Below are positions 27,716 through 36,025 of a stretch of DNA of 64,000 nucleotides, piece after piece. Origin of the DNA: Bradyrhizobium diazoefficiens (lineage in GTDB: Bacteria; Pseudomonadota; Alphaproteobacteria; Rhizobiales; Xanthobacteraceae); the NCBI RefSeq assembly GCF_018131185.1, contig NZ_JAFCJE010000002.1, forward strand, positions 124,001-188,000. Reading direction: 5' to 3'. Made by a program: the position numbers and the translations under genes. The notes beneath the pieces are model-generated. The model had not been told where the DNA came from, made no database searches, and worked only from the letters and a program-made list of their open reading frames with translations. The first letter of the stretch is position 1. Every line of letters begins with the position of its first letter.

Positions 27716-28579
27716 ATGCCGAGAGTGCAGGCGGGCGAGGTCCAGCTGGGCTGGCGGGAGTGGGGAGAAGGCGATGTCACCGTCGTCTTCGTCCACGGCA
27801 ATCTCGCCAGCAAAGACTGGATCGAGCTCGCCGCACCGCTGTTTCCCCGCGATCTCCGCGTCGTGGGAATCGATTGGCGCGGCTGCGGCGACAGCGATCG
27901 GCCAGCGCCTACGACTGACTATTCCAACTACGCGATGCAGCAGCACGCAGACGACATGCTGGCGGCGCTTGATGCGCTCGACATCCGGCATTGTCACCTG
28001 GCAACCCATTCGACCGGTGGCATCATCGCCGCCCGGATGCTGTTGATGCAGCCGCGGCGGTTCGGCCGCGTCTTCGCGCTCGATCCTGTAACGCCGCTCG
28101 GCATGTCATTTAGCGACGATCAGATTGGCGTCTTCCGCGCCATGATGGCAAGCAAGGAGCTGACGCGAACCGTCATGGCCACGGCGGCGTCCTCGCTGTT
28201 CGTTCCGGAAAGCATGGCCGCCAATGCGATTCCTCGCTTTCGCGCCGGCCTTGGGGAGTGTCAGGCGCTCTTCGAGCGGATCATCGAGCAGACCTTCGGC
28301 GTCTCGGAGGGAGTCTGGATCGGTACGCCGGTCAATTTGACCAAGGAAAAAGCAAGCCGCGAACTGGAGCGGCGCATGGCGGAAATCCGACATCCGCACC
28401 TGGTCCTGTGGGGCGAGCGGGACGGCTGGATTCCTCCGGCCGATCTCCGCGTCATGGCCGAGGCGATGCCGGACTGCCGGCTCGTGGTTGTGCCCGGTGT
28501 CGGGCACTCGATGAATGTTGAAGTACCGGCTCTGTATGCCGGCTATTTCGGTGCCTGGTTTGGAGGACTTCGCGCGTAA
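27716..28579 (+). CDS. Alpha/beta hydrolase
   Basis: 287 aa, no signal peptide. HGNLASKDW (oxyanion region), GIDWRGCGDSDRP, nucleophile elbow LATHSTGGIIAARML, acid in WGERDGWIPP and histidine in PGVGHSMNVE form a complete catalytic set. It starts 9 bp after the two-domain exported hydrolase and is likely co-transcribed with it. It may process internally what the exported enzyme releases (inference). Confidence 0.87.
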   Translation: MPRVQAGEVQLGWREWGEGDVTVVFVHGNLASKDWIELAAPLFPRDLRVVGIDWRGCGDSDRPAPTTDYSNYAMQQHADDMLAALDALDIRHCHLATHSTGGIIAARMLLMQPRRFGRVFALDPVTPLGMSFSDDQIGVFRAMMASKELTRTVMATAASSLFVPESMAANAIPRFRAGLGECQALFERIIEQTFGVSEGVWIGTPVNLTKEKASRELERRMAEIRHPHLVLWGERDGWIPPADLRVMAEAMPDCRLVVVPGVGHSMNVEVPALYAGYFGAWFGGLRA

Positions 28580-28680
28580 TCATCAGCCCGAGCTCTTGAA
28601 GGGCCACGCGCGAGCGATGACCGATCAGCCAAGAGCCATGGGCAAGCCCGCTACGCACGTTTGAAGTTTGGTCGATCCTT

Positions 28681-29187
28681 ATGCTGTTGCAGTTGCTCGT
28701 CGGTGGCTCGGTAAGCGTGGTCAATATCGGCCTCCACGCACTTGTCACGATCGTTGCGGTTGGAATTGCCCGCAGCGCGGGGCTGCGGCGAACCGTGAGG
28801 CCCAGGCTGCACCTGATGGGCGTGATGATCGCGACGGCTGCGGTGCTGAAGGTTGCGCACATGGTGGAAATCCTGGTGTGGGCTTGGACGTACGACCTCG
28901 TCCGGGCCGCCGCACCCGGCAGCGATCTGCTCTATTTTGCCTTCGTCAACTACACCACGCTCGGCTACGGTGACATCACGCCGGTGCGCGAATGGCGGCT
29001 GATAGGTCCATTGACCGCCATGAACGGCGTCCTGCTGTTTGGGTGGTCGGCGGCGATCTTGTTCGAGGTCCTGCGCAAGACACTCGATCACGTCGGGCTG
29101 ATTGACATGCCTGCTTCGGGCTCTAGCCAACCCGATGCACCCGTGCTCGGCCGCGGCACAACAGACGACCTGGGCCCACATGCCTGA
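28681..29187 (+). CDS. Two-pore-loop-type ion channel (potassium channel family)
   Basis: 168 aa. Hydrophobic segments at about residues 5-30, 45-70 and 105-128 flank the pore sequence FVNYTTLGYGDITP (about 90-105), which contains the K+ selectivity filter T-x-GYGD. The C-terminal tail of about 30 residues is soluble with no RCK domain. It would conduct K+ or serve as a small voltage-independent channel. Its stop overlaps the marC-like start by 8 nt. No FixK box was found before it. Confidence 0.82.
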   Translation: MLLQLLVGGSVSVVNIGLHALVTIVAVGIARSAGLRRTVRPRLHLMGVMIATAAVLKVAHMVEILVWAWTYDLVRAAAPGSDLLYFAFVNYTTLGYGDITPVREWRLIGPLTAMNGVLLFGWSAAILFEVLRKTLDHVGLIDMPASGSSQPDAPVLGRGTTDDLGPHA

Positions 29188-29869
29188 ACTCGCAGCATCG
29201 CGGTGGGTTGCCGACTTCCTGTTCGGCTTCGGCGCGCTGTTTGCAATCATCAATCCGTACGGGCTGGCCTTCATCTTTTTCGACAGAACGAAGGGGCTCT
29301 CGGAGAAGGAGCGCGCGAACCTTGCCTTGCGGGTCGCCTTTTATGCCTTCCTGGTCCTGCTGGTATCGATGTTTCTCGGCAGCCAGATTCTCAATTTCTT
29401 CGGCGTAACCATCCCGGCGCTCCGGATCGCCGGCGGTCTCGTCGTGGCGGCGACCGGCTGGTCCATGCTCCACGCGTTGCCCGGCGGCGTCGAGCATCAC
29501 GCCGGTTCGTCAGCCGATCTCGCAACGATGAAGCGGATGGCTTTCTTTCCACTGACGATCCCGCTCACGACCGGCCCGGGGACGATCGCGACGGCGATCG
29601 CAATTGGGATAAGCCGGTCCGACAGCCTCGATGCCATGTTCGCATCGTCCATCGTCTCGCTGGTGGTCGCGCTCGCCGTGACCGCTGCGATCTACCATGC
29701 CTATCGGAAATCGAGCGCAATGGCTCGCCTGTTCGGCGAGGAGGGCACGAGTGTCGTGACCAAGCTGTCGGCATTTCTGCTGCTTTGTATTGGTGTACAG
29801 ATCATCATCACCGGTGCATCGGAGATCGCGCGCACCATTCTTGATGGAGCGTCGCGCGTTACCCAATAG
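29180..29869 (+). CDS. MarC family integral membrane protein
   Basis: 229 aa with about six hydrophobic segments. The N-terminal FGFGALFAIINPYGLAFIFF and the central FPLTIPLTTGPGTIATAIAIG are the two characteristic MarC half-repeats with Asn-Pro and Pro-Gly motifs. The function of the family is unknown; it was once linked to multiple antibiotic resistance without proof. ATG 29180 overlaps the upstream channel gene and indicates translational coupling. It is convergent, with a 13-bp gap, with the FixK-like regulator gene. Confidence 0.88.
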   Translation: MPELAASRWVADFLFGFGALFAIINPYGLAFIFFDRTKGLSEKERANLALRVAFYAFLVLLVSMFLGSQILNFFGVTIPALRIAGGLVVAATGWSMLHALPGGVEHHAGSSADLATMKRMAFFPLTIPLTTGPGTIATAIAIGISRSDSLDAMFASSIVSLVVALAVTAAIYHAYRKSSAMARLFGEEGTSVVTKLSAFLLLCIGVQIIITGASEIARTILDGASRVTQ

Positions 29870-29882
29870 GTGTTCGAAGCGT

Positions 29883-30563
29883 TCAAGGCTGTAGATCGAG
29901 GCTCGCGAGCTGGTGACGGTCGAGCAATATGATCTGGCGCTGCGTGTTGCCAACGAAGCCGAGCACTCCGAGTTCGTGCAGGTGCGAGATGGCTCGCGAC
30001 ACCGTTTCCAGCGTCAGGCCAAGATAGTCGGCAATATCGCGCCGCGACATTGGCAGCGCCAGCACGCCTGCGGCTGTTAGCCGCTTGTCCATCTCGATCA
30101 GGAAGGCGGCGACCCGCTCCAGCGAGGTCTTGCGTCCAAGCAGCAGCATGTGATCTTCCGCATGCTGGAGGTTGGTCGTGGTCATGCCGAGAAGGTTCTT
30201 GGCAACCATGGCGTCGCTTTCGGCGACCGTCTCCAGGCTCTGCCGTTTGATCAGGAGTACTGCCGTATCGACGACGGCCTCCGCGGTGAAACGGTGCGTG
30301 GTGCCGTTCTCAAGCCCGAAAATGTCGCCGGCGAGGTGAAATGCCCCGATCTGGCGCCGGCCGTCCGATAGCAGCTTATAACTTCGCACGGCACCGGTCT
30401 TGACCTGGTAGACGTATTCGGCAGGCTCCTTCTCGCCATAGATCTCTTTGCCCTTTTTGTATGTAATCTCGTTTAGGCGGACAATTGGATCTGAACCGCT
30501 GCTCATTCCCAGGACGCGGAGCGAATTAGGGCGGGGGAGCGGATCGGTTGTGCGTACGAACAT
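29883..30563 (-). CDS. Crp/Fnr family transcriptional regulator, FixK-like
   Basis: 226 aa from ATG 30563, which has GGGAG at 7-nt spacing; the frame is open to 30758 but the extension looks non-coding. A cyclic-nucleotide-binding-type beta barrel (about residues 25-130) and dimer helix precede a winged helix domain with MSRRDIADYLGLTLETVSRA. The recognition residues E186, S189 and R190 match FNR/FixK proteins that read TTGAT. No cysteine occurs, so it cannot hold an Fe-S cluster like FNR and lacks the redox cysteine of FixK2. It is the natural candidate to bind the boxes of this window. It is divergent from a FixJ-type regulator gene. Confidence 0.9.
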   Translation of the reverse strand: MFVRTTDPLPRPNSLRVLGMSSGSDPIVRLNEITYKKGKEIYGEKEPAEYVYQVKTGAVRSYKLLSDGRRQIGAFHLAGDIFGLENGTTHRFTAEAVVDTAVLLIKRQSLETVAESDAMVAKNLLGMTTTNLQHAEDHMLLLGRKTSLERVAAFLIEMDKRLTAAGVLALPMSRRDIADYLGLTLETVSRAISHLHELGVLGFVGNTQRQIILLDRHQLASLDLQP

Positions 30564-30804
30564 GGCCAACTCCCTCAACGCCGATCGCGAATTGGTCTTA
30601 GTCAGGTATTCCATTATGAGAATTGAGGGGTAATACTCACGCCTCCAGGTTGATCTACGATAGAAGTGAGGTTTCTCACCATTGTCCCAACGGACATTGT
30701 ACCAAAGGACAGGTCGCGCAATCTCGTGCACGGAATGAGAAACGGGGGTTGTTACCAATTAGCGTTTTGTTTTGCCGAAAGTTTTCGTTATCGGGAGTTT
30801 CGAA

Positions 30805-31440
30805 TTGTCTCGCCTCGTCTACGTCGTGGATGACGACGCATCTTTTCGGACGGCAATCGAGCGGCGGTTGAAGCTTGCCGGATTTGAAGTGGCGACCTAT
30901 GCATCGGCTCTGGATCTGCTGGAGTACCTGCCCAGAAACGAACAGCAGGGATGCATCCTGCTCGACGTTCAAATACCGGGATTGAGTGGACCTGAGCTCC
31001 AGAGCCGTCTGCTCGAGCGGGGGTTATCGCTTCCCATCGTCTTCCTCACTGGCCATGCCGACACCCAGACGACCGTGCGGGCGATCAAGGCCGGCGCCGA
31101 GGATTTCCTGACCAAGCCTGTCTCGTCCGCGCAATTGATCGATGCGATCGAGCGTGCACTGGCAAACCAATCCCAAGCCCGCAGTCTGCGCGACAGGCTC
31201 GATGGACTGCGTGCCCTGCTTGGCCTGCTGACGCCAAGGGAGCGCCAGGTCTTCGACCTGATCGTGCGCGGCAAGATCAACAAGCAGATCGCCTACGATC
31301 TTGGAACGACCGAGCGAACCATCAAGGCGCATCGTCACCAGGTGATGGAGAAAATGCAGACGCGGTCACTGGCGGAACTGGTTTCCATCGCCGAACGTCT
31401 TGGACTGCTCGAAGCGAACGCCAACGTAGCGAGCCGGTAG
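30805..31440 (+). CDS. FixJ-type response regulator (receiver plus LuxR HTH)
   Basis: 211 aa. The receiver domain has D9-D11, phosphoacceptor D54 in CILLDVQIPGLSG, T in VFLTGHAD and K in DFLTKPVSS. The C-terminal LuxR-type HTH is LTPRERQVFDLIVRGKINKQ followed by TERTIKAHRHQVMEKM. The start is TTG 30805, with GGGAG at 7-nt spacing; an upstream TTG at 30772 lacks a ribosome site. No kinase is adjacent. Being divergent from the FixK-like gene, it may control it as FixJ controls fixK (inference). Confidence 0.9.
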   Translation: MSRLVYVVDDDASFRTAIERRLKLAGFEVATYASALDLLEYLPRNEQQGCILLDVQIPGLSGPELQSRLLERGLSLPIVFLTGHADTQTTVRAIKAGAEDFLTKPVSSAQLIDAIERALANQSQARSLRDRLDGLRALLGLLTPRERQVFDLIVRGKINKQIAYDLGTTERTIKAHRHQVMEKMQTRSLAELVSIAERLGLLEANANVASR

Positions 31441-31619
31441 GTATTTCAGTAGCTTGTCTCATCGAGACAGCCGGGTTCCAAGGTCCCAAGAGATTTGCGA
31501 CAAGATGTTCTTGGAACGCGCAGGGTCTTTCCACATTGACCGCATCAGGACTCGCGATCCACACGCCGCTTGATGGACGCGGGCCTATGATGTCAGTTGG
31601 AACCTGAAGGCTGTTCATT

Positions 31620-31994
31620 TTGCCGAGAAGCAAGTCCGTTCTCGTCGTTGATGACGACTCGTCTATGCGGACGAGCATCGGGCGATTGCTCCGAGCTCAT
31701 GGATTGGGCGTGCTCTTGTTCGACTCCGTAGAGGCTCTCTTCGGTCACGTTGATTTCAGCAACGCAATTTGCCTGGTCATTGACATCAACCTGGGTCACC
31801 GATCGGGAATCGATCTGCGCCGTCACCTGATGAAAGAGGGGGTCACCACACCGGTGATCTATGTTACCGGCAACGACAGCCCAACGCACCGCTCGATTGC
31901 CGTCGAGTCGGGTTGCGTTGCTTACCTGACCAAACCCTTCACGGCGCAGTCACTGATCGAGTCGATCGAGCGGGCCCGCTCGGAATTGGGCTAG
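31620..31994 (+). CDS. Single-domain response regulator (receiver only)
   Basis: 124 aa with only a CheY-like receiver: D11-D13 acidic pocket, phosphoacceptor D55 in CLVIDINLGHRSG, T in IYVTGNDSP, and K in AYLTKPFTA. The start is TTG 31620 with GAAGG upstream. Without an output domain it may be a phosphate sink or act through a partner kinase. It follows the FixJ-type gene by 180 bp with no adjacent kinase. Confidence 0.87.
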   Translation: MPRSKSVLVVDDDSSMRTSIGRLLRAHGLGVLLFDSVEALFGHVDFSNAICLVIDINLGHRSGIDLRRHLMKEGVTTPVIYVTGNDSPTHRSIAVESGCVAYLTKPFTAQSLIESIERARSELG

Positions 31995-32106
31995 GAGCGG
32001 AAGACGCAAAATCGCCTGCTGCACGACGGCCACTTGGTCGGTCGCAAGCTGGCGTAGCGTGTCGCGACCCAACGATTGCATGGCCGTATCGAAGCGCTCG
32101 ATACCG

Positions 32107-32463
32107 CTATTCGACGGTTGCGTTCACCGTGATGACCGATCTGCCCGAGCCGAACGGACCTTTCCCTTCGCCATATATCGCAAAGGTGTCGTTGCCTCTG
32201 TATCCGGATTTCGCGGTGTATCTGAAGGTCGTCATATTGAGCTGTTTCAGCATCCCGTGTGCAGGCTTGCTGGCAACGCCCGCGTTGTTCATTATGCCTG
32301 GAATTCGGATTGGGAAATTGCATGTTTCGCCGGACTTGATTGCGACATAGGCAGTCATGTCGACACCGAATACCGATGGATTGCCTGTGACTCGGCAGTC
32401 GGAGACGGCGAAAGCCGAAACCGGCGTAAGGCTGATTACAGCCGCTATGACCCACAACCGCAT
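32107..32463 (-). CDS. Small secreted protein with Ig-like fold
   Basis: 118 aa. ATG 32463 is supported by GGGAG at 7-nt spacing and begins a signal peptide (MRLWVIAAVISLTPVSAFAV). The mature part contains two cysteines (about 24 and 49), and its C-terminus FRYTAKSGYRGNDTFAIYGE resembles bacterial Ig/cadherin-like tandem domains (YTPxxGYxGxDxF). A FixK box lies 68 bp upstream, so it is probably transcribed separately from the IalB gene. The function is unknown; an envelope or surface role is inferred. Confidence 0.75.
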   Translation of the reverse strand: MRLWVIAAVISLTPVSAFAVSDCRVTGNPSVFGVDMTAYVAIKSGETCNFPIRIPGIMNNAGVASKPAHGMLKQLNMTTFRYTAKSGYRGNDTFAIYGEGKGPFGSGRSVITVNATVE

Positions 32464-32524
32464 GTTAATCTCCCGTCTGGGGGTGACATCGACGACAGTT
32501 GATTTTGAAGCGGTGAGACAACCA

Positions 32525-32538
32525 TTGAGATGGATCAA
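32525..32538. promoter_or_regulatory. FixK/FNR-type box (TTGAG-ATGG-ATCAA)
   Basis: Nine of ten positions match. It lies in the 227-bp gap after the IalB-like gene, 68 bp upstream of the small secreted Ig-like protein on the minus strand. Confidence 0.66.
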
Positions 32539-32690
32539 GAAGCCGACCTGCGTCGCCGGAACCATGAGTTGACGAATAGGCGCAATGCCGCCTGCAGCTC
32601 GTCGCGACGTTTGCTGCGATTGCACGCAGTTTGGCAATGAAGTGAACACGATGACGATCCGTGCAAACGCGCCCCGAGCTGCCGGTCTGG

Positions 32691-33272
32691 CTATTCTTCG
32701 AGATCTTGCTCCAGCGTCTGCGCCGGCGCACCGTTGCGAACGAACGCAAACGTTGCCAACGGCAGCGCGGTTGTCAGTTTCAGAAGATTGGAATCGACGA
32801 CCTCCAACACGAGCCTCGTTCCGGCTTCCATCTCCTTGATGAGCTTCGGGTCGGCAACATCCGCGGCTATGCAGGCATTGGTCACGCACCAGCTATACGG
32901 CACCTGATAGGTGCCGCCCTGATCGACGCTCAGCTTGGCAGGGTGCCGCAGGTACATGCCGACAGGGACAAACATCTGTAATCGTGCCCTCTTGGCTCCT
33001 TCGCGCTCGATCAGGTCTATGCGCACTGCCATCTGACCGGTCGCAAAGCTGCCGGTGATCGACGTCCGGCAAAGCAGGGGCGCGCCACCCGCTTTGAAGC
33101 AGAGCTTTTTCCAATCGCCGTAGGTGATGTCCTTTGCCTCGCGCTGACCACGTGGGGCTTCGGCGGTCGTGGCGCTTTGGGATTTCCGTTTTGCCGAGGC
33201 GATGCCAGGGGCTGCAGGGGTGGCAAGCAGGGCCATCAGCAGGACCGACAGGCAGTGGCTGGCATTGGTCAT
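32691..33272 (-). CDS. Invasion-associated locus B (IalB) family protein
   Basis: 193 aa from ATG 33272 (GAGAGGTG upstream), with a signal peptide to about residue 28. The body has the IalB pattern YGDWKKLCFKAGG...CRTSITGSF, VRIDLIEREG, the central VPVGMYLRHPAKL and SWCVTNACIAAD, with paired cysteines. Family members are periplasmic or surface proteins, and Bartonella IalB contributes to erythrocyte entry; in rhizobia the role is unknown. It lies 31 bp after the hydrolase gene in the AspT operon. Confidence 0.88.
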   Translation of the reverse strand: MTNASHCLSVLLMALLATPAAPGIASAKRKSQSATTAEAPRGQREAKDITYGDWKKLCFKAGGAPLLCRTSITGSFATGQMAVRIDLIEREGAKRARLQMFVPVGMYLRHPAKLSVDQGGTYQVPYSWCVTNACIAADVADPKLIKEMEAGTRLVLEVVDSNLLKLTTALPLATFAFVRNGAPAQTLEQDLEE

Positions 33273-33303
33273 GGATGCACCTCTCGGATCGGCGCTTGCG
33301 CGC

Positions 33304-34191
33304 TTATTTCTGCGCGTCGAGAAATTTCGCCACCAGCGGCGACCAGATTGGTATCGCGTCAGGGGAGCCAATCAAGAAATGTCCTTCGCTGCCGAACGAC
33401 GGCACCAAATGGTACTCGGCCTTGCCACCCGCCGCGGTGAAAGCCTCATGCATTCGCTTCGACAGATCGGGGCCGAAGAAGGTATCGTTTTCGATATAGA
33501 TCCACAGCATCGGCACCCGCGACGTCCGGCCAAAATCAGCTGTCGCTTCGACCAGCTTGTCGGGCGCGCAATTGTTGTTCGGCCTGCCGCCGACGCGGCC
33601 ACCGCGGCCTCCGGCAAAGATGATGACCGCCTTGACTTGCGGCGGGTTGACGCTGGACAGGGCAATCGAGGCCCAGCCACCGGCAGATTGTCCGACCACG
33701 ACGACGTCCTTCGGCACGATGCGCTTCTCGGCTGCCAGGTAATCGATGATCCAGAGATCGACTTGAGCGACCGCAAGACCCGCGTCATGGAAATTGGGGT
33801 TGGTGCACTTGCCAATCTTGGAGAAGAACGGGCCGAATACCGCGCGCTCGGGTATGTCGATCGCTGCCGCGCCGTAGCCCGAACCGACTGGCGCCACCAC
33901 CATGTTGCCCCGTTTGGCAAACCATTTCGCCGCATCACGGAATTCCACCAGCGGGAAAAAGCTGCGTTCCTTCGCATCGAGCACGACGCCATGGTTCATG
34001 ATCACCAGCGGGAAGGGACCGTTGCCGACCGGCCGGACGACATAGGCGAACATCGGCAAGGGCAGGGGCAGAGCCCAGATCTCTTCCTGGATGCGGATTG
34101 TCTCCGTCGTATCGGCGGAACGGGCCGTGGGGGCCGCGGCGACGGCCACGAGAACTGCGGTCAGCAAGCGCAACAGGTGAATAGCACGCAT
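33304..34191 (-). CDS. Exported dienelactone-hydrolase-like alpha/beta hydrolase
   Basis: 295 aa from ATG 34191, with a signal peptide (about residues 1-25). Strand and elbow motifs VIMNHGVVLDAKER, VVVVGQSAGGWASIALS, acid region MLWIYIENDTFFGP and histidine in SFGSEGHFLIGSPD are present. Two cysteines occur in the mature part (KIGKCTNP and NNNCAPDK). It probably acts in the periplasm on an ester or peptide. It starts 10 bp after the AspT-type antiporter stop, so it is co-transcribed with it and with the IalB gene. Confidence 0.85.
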   Translation of the reverse strand: MRAIHLLRLLTAVLVAVAAAPTARSADTTETIRIQEEIWALPLPLPMFAYVVRPVGNGPFPLVIMNHGVVLDAKERSFFPLVEFRDAAKWFAKRGNMVVAPVGSGYGAAAIDIPERAVFGPFFSKIGKCTNPNFHDAGLAVAQVDLWIIDYLAAEKRIVPKDVVVVGQSAGGWASIALSSVNPPQVKAVIIFAGGRGGRVGGRPNNNCAPDKLVEATADFGRTSRVPMLWIYIENDTFFGPDLSKRMHEAFTAAGGKAEYHLVPSFGSEGHFLIGSPDAIPIWSPLVAKFLDAQK

Positions 34192-34201
34192 GAGCGCTCC
34201 C

Positions 34202-35890
34202 TCAGCCGGTGTAGGTGGCTGCCACAATGATTGGACCGAGCACGGTCAGGACCACGTTGCCGACGGCGTAAGGCACGGCAACCCCGAGCACGGGCGTCTG
34301 GCTCTCGGCGACCTCGCATGCGCCAGTGACGGCGGCATCGACGGTCATGGCCCCGGCCAATGCACCGCAGGTCACGACCGGATTCATGCGCAGCACGTAG
34401 CGGGCGAAGAGCGTCGCGACGATCAGCGGCACCAGCGTAATGACAAGGCCCATGCCGACCAGCAGCATCCCATGCGCCTGGATCGCGGCCCAGGCGGCGG
34501 CGCCGTTGCCAAGCCCGATGGCGGCGATGAAGCCGCCGAGACCGAGATCGCTCAATATCTGCTGCGCGGCGGGTGGCAGCGCGCCCATGGTCGGACGGCG
34601 CGAGCGGAGCCACCCGCAGACCAGACCCGCAATTAGCGCGCCTCCGCCGCCGCCGAGAGTCAGTGCGACGCTGCCGATCTTGACGCTGACGAGGCCCGCA
34701 AGCAGGCCAACCGCGATCCCGGTGGCAAGGAAGGCGACATCGGTGCGGTCGCCGGCGCGCAGGATCTGGCCGACATTTGCGGCAGCCCGCTCGATGTTGC
34801 GCGTGCTGCCGACCAGGGTCATGACGTCGCCGACATAGACTCGCGTATCAGGGCTCAGCGGCACTTCGCGGCCCATCCGGGTCAATGCGCGCAGGAAGAC
34901 GCCGCGCGCATTGCCGCCAACGCGTTCGGCCACGTCCTTGATGGAGCGGCCGTGAAGCTGGCGGTTGTCGACCAGCACCTCGACCACGTTGCCGGGGATC
35001 GCCTTGAGGATCTCGTCCGCGTCGATCTCGGTGCCGATGATCGGCCTGGCTGCAACGATGGCGGCGGTTCGTCCCGTGATGACGATGTTGTCGCCGGCTT
35101 CGAGCGTCGTATCCAGATGAGGCTCGACGTCGAGGCCCTGGCGGACAATGCGCTCGACCACAGTGCGGCTGCCGAGGTCCTCCTCGAGCGACTTGACGGT
35201 GCGGCCCGCTGCGGTCGAGACGAGATAGGCACGCGCCTGGAACTTTCGGTAGGCGAGATTCTCGGTTTGCGGCGCTTCACCGCCTGAAAGCTCCGCCTCC
35301 AGCTTCTTCGCCTCGGCCTTCAGGTCGACCCCCATCAATTTCGGCGCGACAAACGGTACGAAGAGCAAGGTCAAGATGTAGCCGAGCACGTAGGTCACGG
35401 CATAGCCGGCGGCGATGTTGGCTTCCTGCTGCTTCAACACCTCGCTCGGCAGGCCAAGCTGAGCCAGCGCGCCGGATGCGGTTCCGATCACCGAGGATTG
35501 GGTCAGTGCCCCCGCGGCGATACCGGACGCGGTGCCGGGATCAAGCTGAAAGCTGAAGGCAAACGCGAGCACGATAGCAAGCCCCGTGCCGCCGAGTACG
35601 AGCGCCATGGCAACCTGCGCCAGCGTACGCATGCTGAGCGAGGCAAAAAACTCCGGTCCGGACCGGTAGCCGATCGTGAACACAAACAGGCTGAACAGGA
35701 TCACGCGCAGCAGGGACGGGAACGTGAAGGTCCCGAGCTGCCCGATCAGGACTGAGACGATCAGAATGCAGGCCGTGGTGCCGATCGCGAAACCGCGCAA
35801 CCTGATCCGCCCGAGCAGGGTGCCGATTGCGATGGCCAGCAACAGAAAGATTTCCGGTGCGGCGGTGATGATCCACCTGACGGTATCCAT
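34202..35890 (-). CDS. AspT/YidE-type antiporter with RCK_C domains
   Basis: 562 aa from ATG 35890 (GGGGGAA upstream). Two blocks of about five hydrophobic helices (residues 5-170 and 385-560), each an Asp-Al_Ex domain, flank a soluble region with two TrkA-C/RCK_C lobes (about 210-370). Motifs include the GYRSGPEFF start of the first block's re-entrant region and the second-block ALAGAMTVDAAVTGACE. The family prototype exchanges aspartate for alanine. It leads an operon with a hydrolase and IalB and has a perfect FixK box 62 bp upstream. Substrate is unproven. Confidence 0.88.
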   Translation of the reverse strand: MDTVRWIITAAPEIFLLLAIAIGTLLGRIRLRGFAIGTTACILIVSVLIGQLGTFTFPSLLRVILFSLFVFTIGYRSGPEFFASLSMRTLAQVAMALVLGGTGLAIVLAFAFSFQLDPGTASGIAAGALTQSSVIGTASGALAQLGLPSEVLKQQEANIAAGYAVTYVLGYILTLLFVPFVAPKLMGVDLKAEAKKLEAELSGGEAPQTENLAYRKFQARAYLVSTAAGRTVKSLEEDLGSRTVVERIVRQGLDVEPHLDTTLEAGDNIVITGRTAAIVAARPIIGTEIDADEILKAIPGNVVEVLVDNRQLHGRSIKDVAERVGGNARGVFLRALTRMGREVPLSPDTRVYVGDVMTLVGSTRNIERAAANVGQILRAGDRTDVAFLATGIAVGLLAGLVSVKIGSVALTLGGGGGALIAGLVCGWLRSRRPTMGALPPAAQQILSDLGLGGFIAAIGLGNGAAAWAAIQAHGMLLVGMGLVITLVPLIVATLFARYVLRMNPVVTCGALAGAMTVDAAVTGACEVAESQTPVLGVAVPYAVGNVVLTVLGPIIVAATYTG

Positions 35891-35945
35891 GATCGCGTTC
35901 CCCCGGCAGCAGCCACCGATTTGATTCGTGACCGCGGATGGTTTC

Positions 35946-35959
35946 TTGATCCAGATCAA
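35946..35959. promoter_or_regulatory. FixK/FNR-type box (TTGAT-CCAG-ATCAA)
   Basis: Perfect 10/10 palindrome between divergent transcripts: 62 bp upstream of the AspT-type gene (minus) and 73 bp upstream of the DUF1275 gene (plus). Both distances suit activation. Confidence 0.82.
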
Positions 35960-36025
35960 GCCTTGCCGGCGGCAAGGCGCGGCCAATCAAGTCATGCGAA
36001 ACCTGCCCCAGCCCGCATTACCGCC

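Noticed and set aside
25130..28009. Long open frame on the minus strand across the two hydrolase genes
   Set aside because: It is the antisense shadow of the hydrolase genes; the plus-strand frames carry the catalytic motifs and signal peptide.
30650..30663. TTGATCTACGATAG between the FixK-like and FixJ-type genes
   Set aside because: Half-site only; the second half lacks TCAA, so autoregulation cannot be claimed.
31475..31517. GTTCCAAG/CTTGGAAC inverted repeat between the two response regulator genes
   Set aside because: The 27-nt spacing and lack of a T-tract do not fit a terminator, and no operator family is recognised.
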